This document shows, piece by piece, positions 7,296 through 16,061 of a stretch of DNA of 64,000 bases (its first letter is position 1; each line of letters opens with the position of its first letter). Position numbers and translations under genes: made by a program. Source of the DNA: JAAYUK01 sp964392915 (GTDB lineage: Bacteria > Nitrospirota > Thermodesulfovibrionia > Thermodesulfovibrionales > Dissulfurispiraceae); contig CAYMRS010000005.1 in the NCBI GenBank assembly GCA_964392915.1, positions 23,879 through 87,878 on the forward strand, read 5' to 3'. Under the pieces are notes generated by a model that made no database searches, had not been told where the DNA came from, and was given only the letters and a program-made list of their open reading frames with translations.

Positions 7296-9734
7296 CTAAA
7301 CGTCCTCGCCGTTATTTCTCTTTTTGATGTTATTCTTGTCGTCGTCTTTATCTCTCTTTTTCTCAAGCGCATTGGATATTTCTTCAAAACGCTTCATGAT
7401 GAGGCAGTTCAGGGTGCCCTCGGGATACGTACCGTCTTCCCCAGGTTCTCCGGCCTTCATGCCGGTGAGAATCTCCAGCCCTTCCTCCATGCGGTCAATT
7501 GCGTATACGCTGAACTTGCCGTCTCTGACCGCATCAACCATCTCCTGCTTGAGCATGAGATTCTTCACGTTGCGGCGGGGGATAATCGCCCCGTGCGAGC
7601 CGTCGAGTCCCCGCAGCTTGCAGAGGGCGAAAAATCCCTCGAGTTTTTCATTGACACCGCCGATTGGCTGTACGTCGCCGTTCTGGTCCATCGAGCCGGT
7701 AATCGCAAAGCCCTGCTGTAGAGGGACCGCTGACAGACTGCTCAACAGAGCATACAGTTCCGCGCAGGTCGCGCTGTCTCCTTCGATCATTTCATAAAGC
7801 TGCTCAAACGTGATTGAAGCGGAAAGGGTGATCGGCTTTTTTGTCGCGTATTTGCTGCCGAGGTAGCTGCTGATTATCATGATCGCCTTCTCGTGTATCT
7901 TACCGCTCATCTTCGTCTCGCGCTCAATATTGACGACGCCGGCCTTGCCGACATAGGTCTTCGCAGTGATGCGCGAGGGTTTGCCGAAGCTGTAGTCGCC
8001 CAGGGAAAGCACCGCGAGTCCGTTCACCTGCCCGACCGCGGTTCCGGAAGTGTTCACGATGAAGGTATCATCATGCATCAACTCGCGAATCCGCTCCTCG
8101 ATGCGGTTTGAACGATACACCTTCTTCTCGAGCGCCGTGATAACATGTTCCGCAGATACAACCCGGCTTCCTGCGCGCTTCGCCCAGAAATGCGCTTCGC
8201 GGAGCATGTCGGAAATCGCACTGAACCGCGTCGAAAGCTTGTCCCGGTGGCCGGCGATGCGGGCTCCGTACTCGATAATGCGCGATATGCCGCTGCGATC
8301 AAACGGCAGAAGGCCTTCTTCGCGCTGGCACGATGCAATAAAGGCAGCATACTTTTCCATGCTCTCCTGCGTGCGATCCATCTGGCTATCAAAGTCAGCC
8401 TTCACCTTGAAGAGTTCCCGGTACTCGTCATCAAGGCTGTACAGCATGTAATAGAGGTAAGGATTGCCAAGGAGAATGATTTTCACGTTCAGCGGCACCG
8501 GCTCGGGCTTCATGCCAACAGTACTCACCAGACGGTACTGTTCCCAGGCATCTTCAATCCTGATTTCACGGTTTCGGAGCGCCCGCTTCAGCGCATCGTA
8601 GGAAAAAATATTCTTGAGGAGGTCAAGCACATTCATAACGATATATCCGCCGTTTGCCCGATGCATTGACCCGGCGCGGATCATGGTAAAGTCTGACAGG
8701 GCCATGCCGTATTGCACCTTGTACTCAACGCGGCCGAACAGATTAAGATAGGTCGGGTTGCTTTCAAATACAACCGGAGCGCCGCTCACCTCCGCATTGT
8801 TCACCAGCACATTGACCGTATATTTTGAGAACGAAACCTCCGGCTTCGGCATCTTCATGAACGGCACCGGCGAGGGCTGTTCTTCGCCCGGCTTGAAGTC
8901 CTCCAGATGCGTCAGGACATTTTCCTGCACTGCGTTCAGATACGCGACGATGCGATCATATTCAGCGTATTTTTTCTTCAGGTCATCGATAAAATGACCG
9001 ACAGCTCCGAGAGCGATTTCACGTTCGAGCTTTGGAAGCGTTTCCTTGAGGATTTTCTCCGCCCCGCGGACAGCACGCACCACATCCTCAAGTTTCTCCT
9101 GCAGCCCGGTGCCAATCGCCTGCACATTCGTCTGCATATCCTTGTCGAGCGCGGCAAACTCTTCTTCGGTCAGGCCCTCCCCGGTCTTTTTCACCGGAAC
9201 CATCACAAGTCCGGCGGCCACCTTGCGGATAGCAAACCCCTTGGACTGAGCCTCCTGCTCGAGGCTGGTGAAAAGCTCTTTCTGTTTCTGCTGGAATTCC
9301 TCGATAACCCTGGTGCGCTGCTTGTCATATTCCTTGGACTCGAACGCCTGCGGAATTTCTGCCTGCAGTGACTTGACGAGGGAATCCATGTCTCTCTGGA
9401 ATTCGCCCGCGAACCCCGGCCGAAGCCGGACCGCCATCGGAGCATCGGGATTGCTGAAATTGAAGACGTAACACCAGTCATCGGGAACCGATTCCTGCGC
9501 CGCCCGATCGGTCAGCAGTTGCCGGATCGTGCGCATCTTGCCCGTTCCGCTCTCACCAAGCGCGTAAATGTTGTATCCCTTATTGCTGAGACTCAGGCCG
9601 AAATCGAGCGCGTCAAAAGCTCGCTCCTGCCCTATCGTGCCGCCCAGTTCCGAAAGATCGGCCGTTGTCTGGAATCCGAATAGTGTCTGATCACAGATAA
9701 TCGCAACATCGACATGCGTCAGTTTTGTAATCAT
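7296..9734 (-). CDS. Lon-family AAA+ protease (YcbZ/LonB-like)
   Basis: ATP-dependent serine protease, 812 residues. The N-terminal part holds a Walker A, GESGTGKMRTIRQLL (about 55-69), and a long coiled-coil-like insertion (FQQKQKELFTSLEQEAQSKG). A second AAA-like section (ILLGNPYLYYMLYSLDDEYRELFKVKADF) follows. The C-terminal S16 proteolytic domain has the catalytic serine in EGDSATCAE (Ser654) and lysine in GGVNEKLEGFF (Lys697). Their 43-residue spacing equals that of E. coli Lon (S679/K722). There is no N-terminal Lon substrate domain, so this is not LonA. The last 20 residues are a charged K/D/N tail. GGAGG lies before the ATG. Confidence 0.88.
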   Translation of the reverse strand: MITKLTHVDVAIICDQTLFGFQTTADLSELGGTIGQERAFDALDFGLSLSNKGYNIYALGESGTGKMRTIRQLLTDRAAQESVPDDWCYVFNFSNPDAPMAVRLRPGFAGEFQRDMDSLVKSLQAEIPQAFESKEYDKQRTRVIEEFQQKQKELFTSLEQEAQSKGFAIRKVAAGLVMVPVKKTGEGLTEEEFAALDKDMQTNVQAIGTGLQEKLEDVVRAVRGAEKILKETLPKLEREIALGAVGHFIDDLKKKYAEYDRIVAYLNAVQENVLTHLEDFKPGEEQPSPVPFMKMPKPEVSFSKYTVNVLVNNAEVSGAPVVFESNPTYLNLFGRVEYKVQYGMALSDFTMIRAGSMHRANGGYIVMNVLDLLKNIFSYDALKRALRNREIRIEDAWEQYRLVSTVGMKPEPVPLNVKIILLGNPYLYYMLYSLDDEYRELFKVKADFDSQMDRTQESMEKYAAFIASCQREEGLLPFDRSGISRIIEYGARIAGHRDKLSTRFSAISDMLREAHFWAKRAGSRVVSAEHVITALEKKVYRSNRIEERIRELMHDDTFIVNTSGTAVGQVNGLAVLSLGDYSFGKPSRITAKTYVGKAGVVNIERETKMSGKIHEKAIMIISSYLGSKYATKKPITLSASITFEQLYEMIEGDSATCAELYALLSSLSAVPLQQGFAITGSMDQNGDVQPIGGVNEKLEGFFALCKLRGLDGSHGAIIPRRNVKNLMLKQEMVDAVRDGKFSVYAIDRMEEGLEILTGMKAGEPGEDGTYPEGTLNCLIMKRFEEISNALEKKRDKDDDKNNIKKRNNGEDV

Positions 9735-9827
9735 GCAGCCTCCTCACTTCAGAATATCGAGGGCAGAAGAACGGAATTCCCTTGCGGCACATCAGTCCTC
9801 CGAGGGTTGATATCTGATCATTCAGTC

Positions 9828-10703
9828 CTATTTCGCTCTCGGGTGGTGTTCGAGATATGCTTTTTTTATCCTGTCAGAAGAAACCTTGGTATAAATCTGC
9901 GTTGTCGCAATGTCAGCGTGGCCGAGCATTTTCTGGACCGAACGGAGATCCGCTCCACCGTCCAGCAGATGCGTCGCAAAAGAGTGGCGCAGCACATGCG
10001 GGGAAAGCTTCAGACCTGCGACCTGTCCGAACGCCTTCAGCGACTGCCAGAAACGTTGCCTTGTCATGGGCTCTCCCCTGTTCGAAAGAAACAGATACGG
10101 GGAGGTAGTGCGGCGCAGCAGACGCGGCCGCAACTCCAGATGATAGCGCCGCATTTTTTCGGACGCCCTGTGATTTATTGGCACGACCCGCTCCTTGGAA
10201 CCCTTGCCGATCACGCGGAGGAATCCTCCTTCATAATGCAGATCCTGCATGCGGATGGAAATGATCTCGCTCACCCGCAGTCCTGACGAATATAACAATT
10301 CAAGCATGGCGCTGTCGCGCAAAAACATGCGTGTCGGAAGCTCAGTCTCCAGCAGTTTTCTGATGTCCGGCAGATCGAGGGCCTTCGGAAGGCGTTCCCA
10401 CTGTTTCGGCGTGCGGAGGGCTCCGGTAGGGTCCTCAACGATTAGCTTTTCTGTAAGAAGATACCGGCAAAACGCCTTGACCGAGGAGATGAAGCGGGCA
10501 ACGCTTGCCGCTGCAAAGCCTTTCTCCCGCAAAACACCGAGATAGCCAACAACGTCTTCGCGCCGAAACTCGAGGAGCGTTGAACCGCGCCCGTCAAGAA
10601 AGGCGGAAAATGCCCGCAGGTCGGATGCATACGACTGGACCGTATTGCGGGATAGACCCTTCTGAACAGCGGCATACGAGAGAAACAACTTAAGCGCATC
10701 CAT
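9828..10703 (-). CDS. xerD: tyrosine recombinase XerD
   Basis: Site-specific recombinase, probably resolving chromosome dimers with XerC at dif. It has the N-terminal SAM-like DNA-binding domain (SRNTVQSYASDLRAFSAFL) and a C-terminal catalytic domain. The pentad residues visible are Arg in SSGLRVSEI, Lys in GKGSKERVVP, HxxR in SPHVLRHSFATHLL, His in LGHADIATTQ and the nucleophile Tyr in IYTKVS. 291 residues from the ATG at 10703; a GTG nine bases further upstream is possible. The start overlaps the 3' end of the exonuclease gene, suggesting coupling. XerC of the same family is a possible alternative, but the length and LGHADIATTQIYTKV fit XerD best. Confidence 0.85.
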   Translation of the reverse strand: MDALKLFLSYAAVQKGLSRNTVQSYASDLRAFSAFLDGRGSTLLEFRREDVVGYLGVLREKGFAAASVARFISSVKAFCRYLLTEKLIVEDPTGALRTPKQWERLPKALDLPDIRKLLETELPTRMFLRDSAMLELLYSSGLRVSEIISIRMQDLHYEGGFLRVIGKGSKERVVPINHRASEKMRRYHLELRPRLLRRTTSPYLFLSNRGEPMTRQRFWQSLKAFGQVAGLKLSPHVLRHSFATHLLDGGADLRSVQKMLGHADIATTQIYTKVSSDRIKKAYLEHHPRAK

Positions 10704-11481
10704 AGCCTGCACCCGCGAGATGTTCCATGATGCCGGAAGCGCTCTTCAGCTTTTCATACAGGATATCCGCCATGGGCAAAAGGTAGGCAACATCTTCACG
10801 ATTATAAGCGACGAGAAGCTCCCGGGCCACGCTATCGCCATGCCGGGCGCGCTCCCAGAGGCGCACGGCATCGTAACCGCTGAGCCCCTGCACAGACGCC
10901 TCCCTGGCAAAGCCGAACTGCACTTCAAGGCTTTTCAGTCCGCCGCGAAGCTCGAGACGTTTTGCGGCAAAGCAGAGGTCGAAATGCGGAATATCAAACC
11001 GCAGCCCCGGCATGGTGGTGAGCAGAAACGGTACATCAAAGCCTGTTCCGTAAAACGTTATCAGGAGCTTGTACCCTTCAAGGTGCCGATGCAGTGTCTC
11101 GGGCGTGAGGTTCTCACCCCGAACAAGCGTTACGGCATCGTACCCGTCATGCAGCCCGATAACCGTAGGATACCCGCCCTGCGAAGGATGGTACCCGTTG
11201 GTTTCTATATCGAGACAGACGGCCTCGCCGCGAAATAGCTCAAAAAGCCGCCAGTGTTCGCGCCGCTTCAGCGCCTGGGCAAGATATGCTGCATCGCGAG
11301 TGTCAAGCGCATCCTTGCAAAGGCTGAGTTTCTTGTCATAGAGCTGCTTGCGCTCCTCCGATATCCCCTCAATGAGTGGAGCGGCGAGAAAATCGCTCCA
11401 CGTCAGCACGCCCTTCCGCCAAAGCCTGCGCTCCAGCTTCTCACCCACGCCAGGCAGCAGGGAAAATGTATTCTGAATCAA
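10690..11481 (-). CDS. RNase H-like exonuclease domain protein (YprB/RNase_H_2 type)
   Basis: A 263-residue protein. Residues 1-40 resemble a helix-hairpin-helix (LLPGVGEKLERRLWRKGVL). The rest is a DEDD-type RNase H-fold exonuclease: motif I in VCLDIETNG, motif II in ITFYGTGFDVPFLL, motif III in LVAYNREDVAYLLP. It likely trims single-stranded nucleic acid; the substrate is not known. It starts at TTG (11481) with GGAGGT five bases upstream; no better in-frame ATG is near. It is the promoter-proximal gene of the pair with xerD. Confidence 0.75.
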   Translation of the reverse strand: MIQNTFSLLPGVGEKLERRLWRKGVLTWSDFLAAPLIEGISEERKQLYDKKLSLCKDALDTRDAAYLAQALKRREHWRLFELFRGEAVCLDIETNGYHPSQGGYPTVIGLHDGYDAVTLVRGENLTPETLHRHLEGYKLLITFYGTGFDVPFLLTTMPGLRFDIPHFDLCFAAKRLELRGGLKSLEVQFGFAREASVQGLSGYDAVRLWERARHGDSVARELLVAYNREDVAYLLPMADILYEKLKSASGIMEHLAGAGYGCA

Positions 11482-11619
11482 GCAAACCTCCGCAACGAAT
11501 AGTGTTCTTTATTATACTTGTTGCCGGAACTCCCGATCCAAGAACGCGACTCAGCACTCAAAATGCGGCGAGCCGAAAAGAAGACATTTCTAAATTGCCT
11601 TGACATGACGGATGGAATT

Positions 11620-11649
11620 ATGACGCCGGACTTCGCCCGATGCTACACT
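11620..11649 (+). promoter_or_regulatory. candidate promoter of truA (leaderless)
   Basis: ATGACG (11620-11625), 18-bp spacer, TACACT (11644-11649). The -10 ends 7 nt before the truA ATG and no ribosome site is present, so transcription would start at or next to the start codon. The -35 matches only 4 of 6. Confidence 0.45.
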
Positions 11650-11656
11650 ATCCGGT

Positions 11657-12424
11657 ATGAAAACGATACGGCTGACCCTCGCGTATGACGGAACCAATTA
11701 CCATGGCTGGCAGATCCAGCCGAACGGCATATCGATTCAGCAGGTACTGCAGGAGAAACTTTCTGTCATCAGCGGAGAAGCAGTCCGTGTTCTCAGCGCC
11801 GGAAGAACCGATGCGGGAGTTCACGCGATCGGGCAGGTTGCCTCGTTCAGCACATCGGCGCGTCATTCGCCGGAAGTGTTCCAGCGGGCGCTCAATGCAC
11901 AGATGCCGCGTGATATCCGCATCCTTGATGCTGCGCAGGCTGACAATACCTTTCATCCGCGTTTTGATGCGCAGAAAAAGGTCTACGCCTATGTTATAGC
12001 GAACAGCCGTGAGCTGTCCCCTTTTGCCGCGCGGTATTCGTGGAAGATCCCCCATCCCTTGAATGTAGACGAGATGCGGGCAGCAGCGGGGTTCCTGGTG
12101 GGCAGACATGATTTCTCCGCGTTTCGCGCGAGCGGTTGCGGGGCGCGCACGACCGAGCGCACGATAGAGACCATCGAAATCTCGCTTCATCCAGGCATTG
12201 ATTTTCTCGGATTTCGCCTTGAAGGTGCGTTTTGCGTCATTCGAATCACCGCCGACGCTTTTCTGCGGCATATGGCAAGAAACATTCTGGGAACATTGGC
12301 AGAGGTCGGTCTTGAGAAAAGAAAAGCCGACGCCGTCGCTAAACTGCTACGGTCGAAAAGCCGACCGGACGCAGGGCCGACAGCACCGGCCTGTGGTCTG
12401 TTTCTGGAGCGAGTCTGTTACTGA
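11657..12424 (+). CDS. truA: tRNA pseudouridine synthase A
   Basis: Converts uridines 38-40 in the tRNA anticodon arm to pseudouridine. 255 residues, normal length. The catalytic Asp is in AGRTDAGVHAIGQVASF (about residue 54). Other family segments are LAYDGTNYHGWQIQPN at the N-terminus, FHPRFDAQKKVYAYVI and DAFLRHMARNILGTL near the C-terminus. It is monocistronic and meets the DksA-like gene tail to tail with no gap. There is no Shine-Dalgarno sequence. Confidence 0.95.
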   Translation: MKTIRLTLAYDGTNYHGWQIQPNGISIQQVLQEKLSVISGEAVRVLSAGRTDAGVHAIGQVASFSTSARHSPEVFQRALNAQMPRDIRILDAAQADNTFHPRFDAQKKVYAYVIANSRELSPFAARYSWKIPHPLNVDEMRAAAGFLVGRHDFSAFRASGCGARTTERTIETIEISLHPGIDFLGFRLEGAFCVIRITADAFLRHMARNILGTLAEVGLEKRKADAVAKLLRSKSRPDAGPTAPACGLFLERVCY

Positions 12425-12916
12425 CTATTCGTGCTGCGCCTCGATTTTCTGCCGCACCTCGAGAATTTCCTGGCAGTCACGGCAACAGATGGCAAACGGC
12501 AGCACCTTGAGGCGTCCTTCTTCAATCTCACAGCTGCACTCCTCGCAGACACCGTAGGAGCCTTCACGAAGCTTGGCCAGCGCCGTGTCAATCTTGATCA
12601 GCCTCTGGCGATGAGCCGTCAATTGCTTGAGATTGATGTCCTCGGATACGTCCACCACCGCAAGATCACCGTCATCGAGAACGGTTTCCACAAACTGCCT
12701 GTTCTCACCCGAAACCTGCTTCTTAATCTCCTTTCGGGATTCTTTCAGAATATCTTCACGCTTCTGAACGAGAACCCTTCTGAGACGTTCATTCCGGGCA
12801 TCCTCATCTTCCTGTGTAACAGCGGTGGGCAGGGCTTTGGGCTCCACTTTCGAAGAGGCCTTCGCGGCGTCTTTCCTGTGCGTCTTTTTTATTTCTTCCA
12901 CTTTCTTTTTTGTCAC
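12425..12916 (-). CDS. DksA/TraR-family zinc-finger protein
   Basis: A 163-residue transcription-associated protein. The C-terminal finger has four cysteines: CEECSCEIEEGRLKVLPFAICCRDCQE region (C-x2-C ... C-x2-C). A coiled-coil helix of about residues 45-110 (LRRVLVQKREDILKESRKE, LTAHRQRLIKIDTALAKLREG) would enter the RNA polymerase secondary channel as in DksA. A lysine-rich N-terminal 30 residues is added. It lacks a clear DxxDxA motif at the coiled-coil tip, so it may differ functionally from true DksA. The gene lies downstream of the rpsB operon on the same strand. Confidence 0.8.
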   Translation of the reverse strand: MTKKKVEEIKKTHRKDAAKASSKVEPKALPTAVTQEDEDARNERLRRVLVQKREDILKESRKEIKKQVSGENRQFVETVLDDGDLAVVDVSEDINLKQLTAHRQRLIKIDTALAKLREGSYGVCEECSCEIEEGRLKVLPFAICCRDCQEILEVRQKIEAQHE

Positions 12917-12989
12917 GAACTGTCCTCCGCCTGATGATCAATGCAGCCGCGGAAGCAAATACGCGGAGTCCTGATTCATCGCCGTCAGT

Positions 12990-13130
12990 TTACTGCGCCG
13001 GGGCTTCCGTCTCTTCCTTGTGAATTTCAATAATGCTCCTGATGGTAATCCCTGCTTCCTGAAGCGCCTTCTGGACATCCGAAAGCTTGGCATCCGTAAC
13101 CTTAACCAGAAAATTCGAATTCACCGCCAT
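12990..13130 (-). CDS. 46-residue conserved-looking small protein coupled to frr
   Basis: A small gene: the ATG at 13130 is preceded by GGAGG with 7-nt spacing, the site lying in the last codons of frr, whose stop is 2 nt away. The protein begins MAVNSNFLVKVTDAKLSDVQ and continues KALQEAGITIRSIIEIHKEE, ending ETEAPAQ. The pattern suggests a beta-alpha-beta element (FLVKVTD, helix KLSDVQKALQEAG, strand TIRSIIEIHKE), like a ferredoxin-like or ACT half-domain. No family is recognised. Translational coupling to the ribosome recycling factor suggests it is made whenever frr is. Coding is supported by the strong ribosome site and placement. Confidence 0.65.
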   Translation of the reverse strand: MAVNSNFLVKVTDAKLSDVQKALQEAGITIRSIIEIHKEETEAPAQ

Positions 13131-13132
13131 GA

Positions 13133-13687
13133 CTAAACCTCCATGATTTCCTTTTCCTTGTGGCTAAGAACTTCTTCAACCCTTGAGACAAAATGATCCG
13201 TGACCTTCTGGATCTCTTCCTGCAGCCGCTTTACCTCATCTTCGCTGATATGTTCCTGCTTTTCCGACTTCTTTACTTCTTCATTAATATCGCGGCGAAT
13301 ATTGCGGATAGCAACCTTCGCCTCTTCCGCACGCTTTTTCACGACCTTCACAAGCTGCTTGCGCCGCTCTTCCGTAAGCGTAGGAATGTTTAGTCTGATT
13401 GTCTTGCCGTCATTGTTCGGCATGAGTCCTAGATCTGATTTCAAAATCGACTTTTCGATATCCTGTATCAGTTTCTGTTCCCACGGCTGGATGGTTATCT
13501 GCCGGCTCTCCGGAATCCCGAGCATGGCAACCTGCGCCAGCGGCGTCGGGGTGCCATAATAGTCGATCTTGATATTGTCAAGAAGCGACAGTGATGCGCG
13601 GCCGGTCCGGATCGAGCCGAAGTCCTTCTTCAGGGACTCGATTGCCGTAATCATCCGTTCATTCGCTTTTTTCTTGAACTCCTGCAT
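13133..13687 (-). CDS. frr: ribosome recycling factor
   Basis: Splits post-termination ribosomes together with EF-G. 184 residues, the family length. Visible hallmarks are SIRTGRASLSLLDNIKIDYYGTPTPLAQVA, RQITIQPWEQKLIQDIEKSI and LTEERRKQLVKVVKKRAEEAKVAIRNIRRD. It follows pyrH by 12 bp in the rpsB-tsf-pyrH-frr operon. Confidence 0.97.
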   Translation of the reverse strand: MQEFKKKANERMITAIESLKKDFGSIRTGRASLSLLDNIKIDYYGTPTPLAQVAMLGIPESRQITIQPWEQKLIQDIEKSILKSDLGLMPNNDGKTIRLNIPTLTEERRKQLVKVVKKRAEEAKVAIRNIRRDINEEVKKSEKQEHISEDEVKRLQEEIQKVTDHFVSRVEEVLSHKEKEIMEV

Positions 13688-13699
13688 GCTCCACCCCGT

Positions 13700-14443
13700 T
13701 CAGGATTTTACCAGTGTGCCGACTTTCCTGCCTTGAGCAAGCTGCATCAAGCCGCCCGGCTTCTTGATGTCAAAGACAACTATCGGCAGATTATTGTCCA
13801 TACAGAGCGTGATCGCAGTCGAATCCATTACCTTCAGATTCTGTTTGATCACATCCATATAAGATATATTAGTGTATTTCCTTGCCTTCGGATCTTTTTG
13901 CGGATCGGCGGTATAGATGCCATCAACCTTGGTTCCTTTGCAGATAACGTCAGCTCCGATTTCCATGGCCCTCAACGCCGCAGCAGTATCGGTCGTAAAA
14001 TACGGATTGCCCGTCCCTGCGGCGAAAATGACGATGCGGCCCTTCTCGAGATGACGCATTGCCCGCCTTCGAATGTATGATTCCGCCAGTTCACGCATCT
14101 CTATGGCCGACTGCACACGCGTTTGAAGCCCCAGATTTTCGAGCGCGTTCTGAAGCGCAAGGGCATTGATGACCGTTGCGAGCATTCCCATATAATCCGC
14201 AGATGCCCGCTCCATGCCCTGCAGCGAAGCTTCCACGCCGCGAAAGATGTTGCCGCCGCCAATGACCACAGCAACGTCAACCCCCAGCGAAAAAACCTTC
14301 TGGATCTCTTTCGCCATGTAGTTCACGGTTGCTGGATCAATTCCGTACTGCTTGTCACCCATGAGTACCTCGCCGCTCAGCTTGAGCATCAGACGCCGGT
14401 AAGCAAGTTTCATCTTCGGTTTTCTGGCAGCGGTATCTTTCAT
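13700..14443 (-). CDS. pyrH: UMP kinase
   Basis: Phosphorylates UMP to UDP; amino-acid-kinase fold, 247 residues. Motifs seen: LKLSGEVLMG (phosphate site), VVIGGGNIFRG, the MGMLATVINALALQ segment and FAAGTGNPYFTTDTAAALRA. It has the usual bacterial gene order after tsf, which is 6 bp upstream. Confidence 0.97.
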   Translation of the reverse strand: MKDTAARKPKMKLAYRRLMLKLSGEVLMGDKQYGIDPATVNYMAKEIQKVFSLGVDVAVVIGGGNIFRGVEASLQGMERASADYMGMLATVINALALQNALENLGLQTRVQSAIEMRELAESYIRRRAMRHLEKGRIVIFAAGTGNPYFTTDTAAALRAMEIGADVICKGTKVDGIYTADPQKDPKARKYTNISYMDVIKQNLKVMDSTAITLCMDNNLPIVVFDIKKPGGLMQLAQGRKVGTLVKS

Positions 14444-14449
14444 GGATTC

Positions 14450-15070
14450 CTATTTCCCGCAGTTCTCGGCCTTTGCAAGCCCCTCGCCGAGCTGGAACCG
14501 GGCGAAACGCCGCACAACAACATTTTCACCAAGCTTGGCAACCTTTTCCGTTACAAGCTCCTTAATCTTCTTCTTGCCGTCCGGGTCTTTTACAAAGATC
14601 TGCTCAAGAAGACAGAAATCGCCAAAGTACCTGTCAAGCTTGCCCTCAAGAATCTTCTCGACGACCGGTGCCGGCTTTCCGGTAACTTGGGCGCGGTAAA
14701 TCTCCTTCTCGCGCTCGATAATGTCCGCCGGAACATCTTCGCGACCGACATACTGCGGATTCGCGGCCGCAATATGCATTGCTATATCTTTTACGAGAGC
14801 GCGGAAGTCATCCGTGCGGGCGACAAAGTCGGTCTCGCAGTTGATTTCGACCATAACGCCTATCTTGTCCATGTGAATGTAGGAACCGATGAGCCCTTCC
14901 GATGCCGATCGGCCCGACTTTTTGGCTGCACTGGCAAGCCCCTTCTGGCGCAAAACATCAACAGCCTTTTCCATATCACCGTTTGTCTCGGTAAGGGCTT
15001 TTTTGCAGTCCATCATACCCGCGCCCGTTTTTTCGCGCAGGTCTCGTACAATTTCAGCAGAGATGCTCAT
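14450..15070 (-). CDS. tsf: elongation factor Ts
   Basis: Nucleotide exchange factor for EF-Tu. 206 residues, the short form with one core subdomain repeat. The TDFVARTDDFRALVKDIAMHIA motif that contacts EF-Tu and the N-terminal UBA-like VRDLREKTGAGMMDCKKAL are plain. The start codon overlaps the rpsB stop by one base (TAATG). Confidence 0.97.
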   Translation of the reverse strand: MSISAEIVRDLREKTGAGMMDCKKALTETNGDMEKAVDVLRQKGLASAAKKSGRSASEGLIGSYIHMDKIGVMVEINCETDFVARTDDFRALVKDIAMHIAAANPQYVGREDVPADIIEREKEIYRAQVTGKPAPVVEKILEGKLDRYFGDFCLLEQIFVKDPDGKKKIKELVTEKVAKLGENVVVRRFARFQLGEGLAKAENCGK

Positions 15071-15879
15071 TATTTGCCTTCCTCCTGGGTCTTTGCTGAT
15101 CTCTTAGGCACAGCGGCAGCCTTTTCTTCGGCTGACTCGGCGGCTGCCTTATCCTTTGCAGCAGCAACTTCGGCAGCTTCGTCCGTCTTCTTTTGGAGAA
15201 TGCCCTTGCCTTCCAGCACCGCTTCCGCCATTTTCGATGAGATGAGCTTGATTGCCCGGATAGCATCGTCGTTGCCGGGAATGACATAATCGGCATCATC
15301 CGGGTCACAGTTCGTGTCAACAACCGCGACAACCGGTATTGCAAGACGGCGCGCCTCTGCTATCGCAATGCGCTCTTTTTTTGGATCGATGATGAAGACC
15401 GCACCCGGGAAGCTGTTCATGTCCTTGATGCCGCAGAGGTTCTTTTCGAGCTTTATGCGCTCGTTTTCGAACCCGGAAACCTCTTTCTTGGTAAGTGCAT
15501 TATAGGTGCCGTCTTCCTTCATGCGTTCAATCTTTTTCAGATAGTCAATGCTCTTCTTGACGGTTAAAAAGTTGGTGAGCATGCCGCCCAGCCAGCGGCT
15601 GGTGACAAAGTAAGCTCCGCAACGGCGTGCCTCATCAGAAACGGAATCCTGCGCCTGCTTTTTGGTCCCAACGAAGAGCACCTGCTGGCCGGCTGCAGAG
15701 ATGGCCTTGATAAAACTGTACGCTTCCTCTATTCCCTTCAGGGTCTTCTGGAGATCCACGATATGGATTCCGTTTCTCTCGCCGAAAATATACTTCTTCA
15801 TCTTCGGGTGCCACCGCTTGACCTGATGACCGAAATGGGCACCGGACTCAAGCAGCTCTTTCATGGTTACAACACTCAT
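15070..15879 (-). CDS. rpsB: 30S ribosomal protein S2
   Basis: Small-subunit ribosomal protein S2; first gene of the rpsB-tsf-pyrH-frr operon. Family segments: LLESGAHFGHQVKRWHPKM, VLFVGTKKQAQDSV, SRWLGGMLTNF and VVAVVDTNCDPDDADYVIPG. At 269 residues it carries an Ala/Lys/Glu-rich C-terminal extension of about 35 residues. Strong ribosome site GAGGAGG before the ATG. Confidence 0.98.
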   Translation of the reverse strand: MSVVTMKELLESGAHFGHQVKRWHPKMKKYIFGERNGIHIVDLQKTLKGIEEAYSFIKAISAAGQQVLFVGTKKQAQDSVSDEARRCGAYFVTSRWLGGMLTNFLTVKKSIDYLKKIERMKEDGTYNALTKKEVSGFENERIKLEKNLCGIKDMNSFPGAVFIIDPKKERIAIAEARRLAIPVVAVVDTNCDPDDADYVIPGNDDAIRAIKLISSKMAEAVLEGKGILQKKTDEAAEVAAAKDKAAAESAEEKAAAVPKRSAKTQEEGK

Positions 15880-16061
15880 GTTACTTCCTCCTCTGGTTAT
15901 GCCTCCGCCCGCTCTCCGTTCCTCCCGCCAAGGGCGAGAGACCAGAAAAAAGAGCTTTTCCGGGCGTGTGATTTAGCTACGAAGGTTAGCACAAAAATTC
16001 CTGTTCTATCAAGAGCAAACGTCAGACGGCGGATGGAAAAGCGGCAACTGGCGGAAGGACG

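Noticed and set aside
11469..11483. 15-mer TATTCTGAATCAAGC also found at 36961-36975
   Set aside because: One copy is at a gene start and the other in a non-coding stretch; there is no extended similarity, so probably chance.
11600..11605. Perfect TTGACA upstream of truA
   Set aside because: No -10 hexamer at 16-19 bp; the distance to TACACT is 38 bp.
14123..15289. Long plus-strand frame of 388 codons
   Set aside because: It is antisense to pyrH, tsf and rpsB, which are certain by homology.
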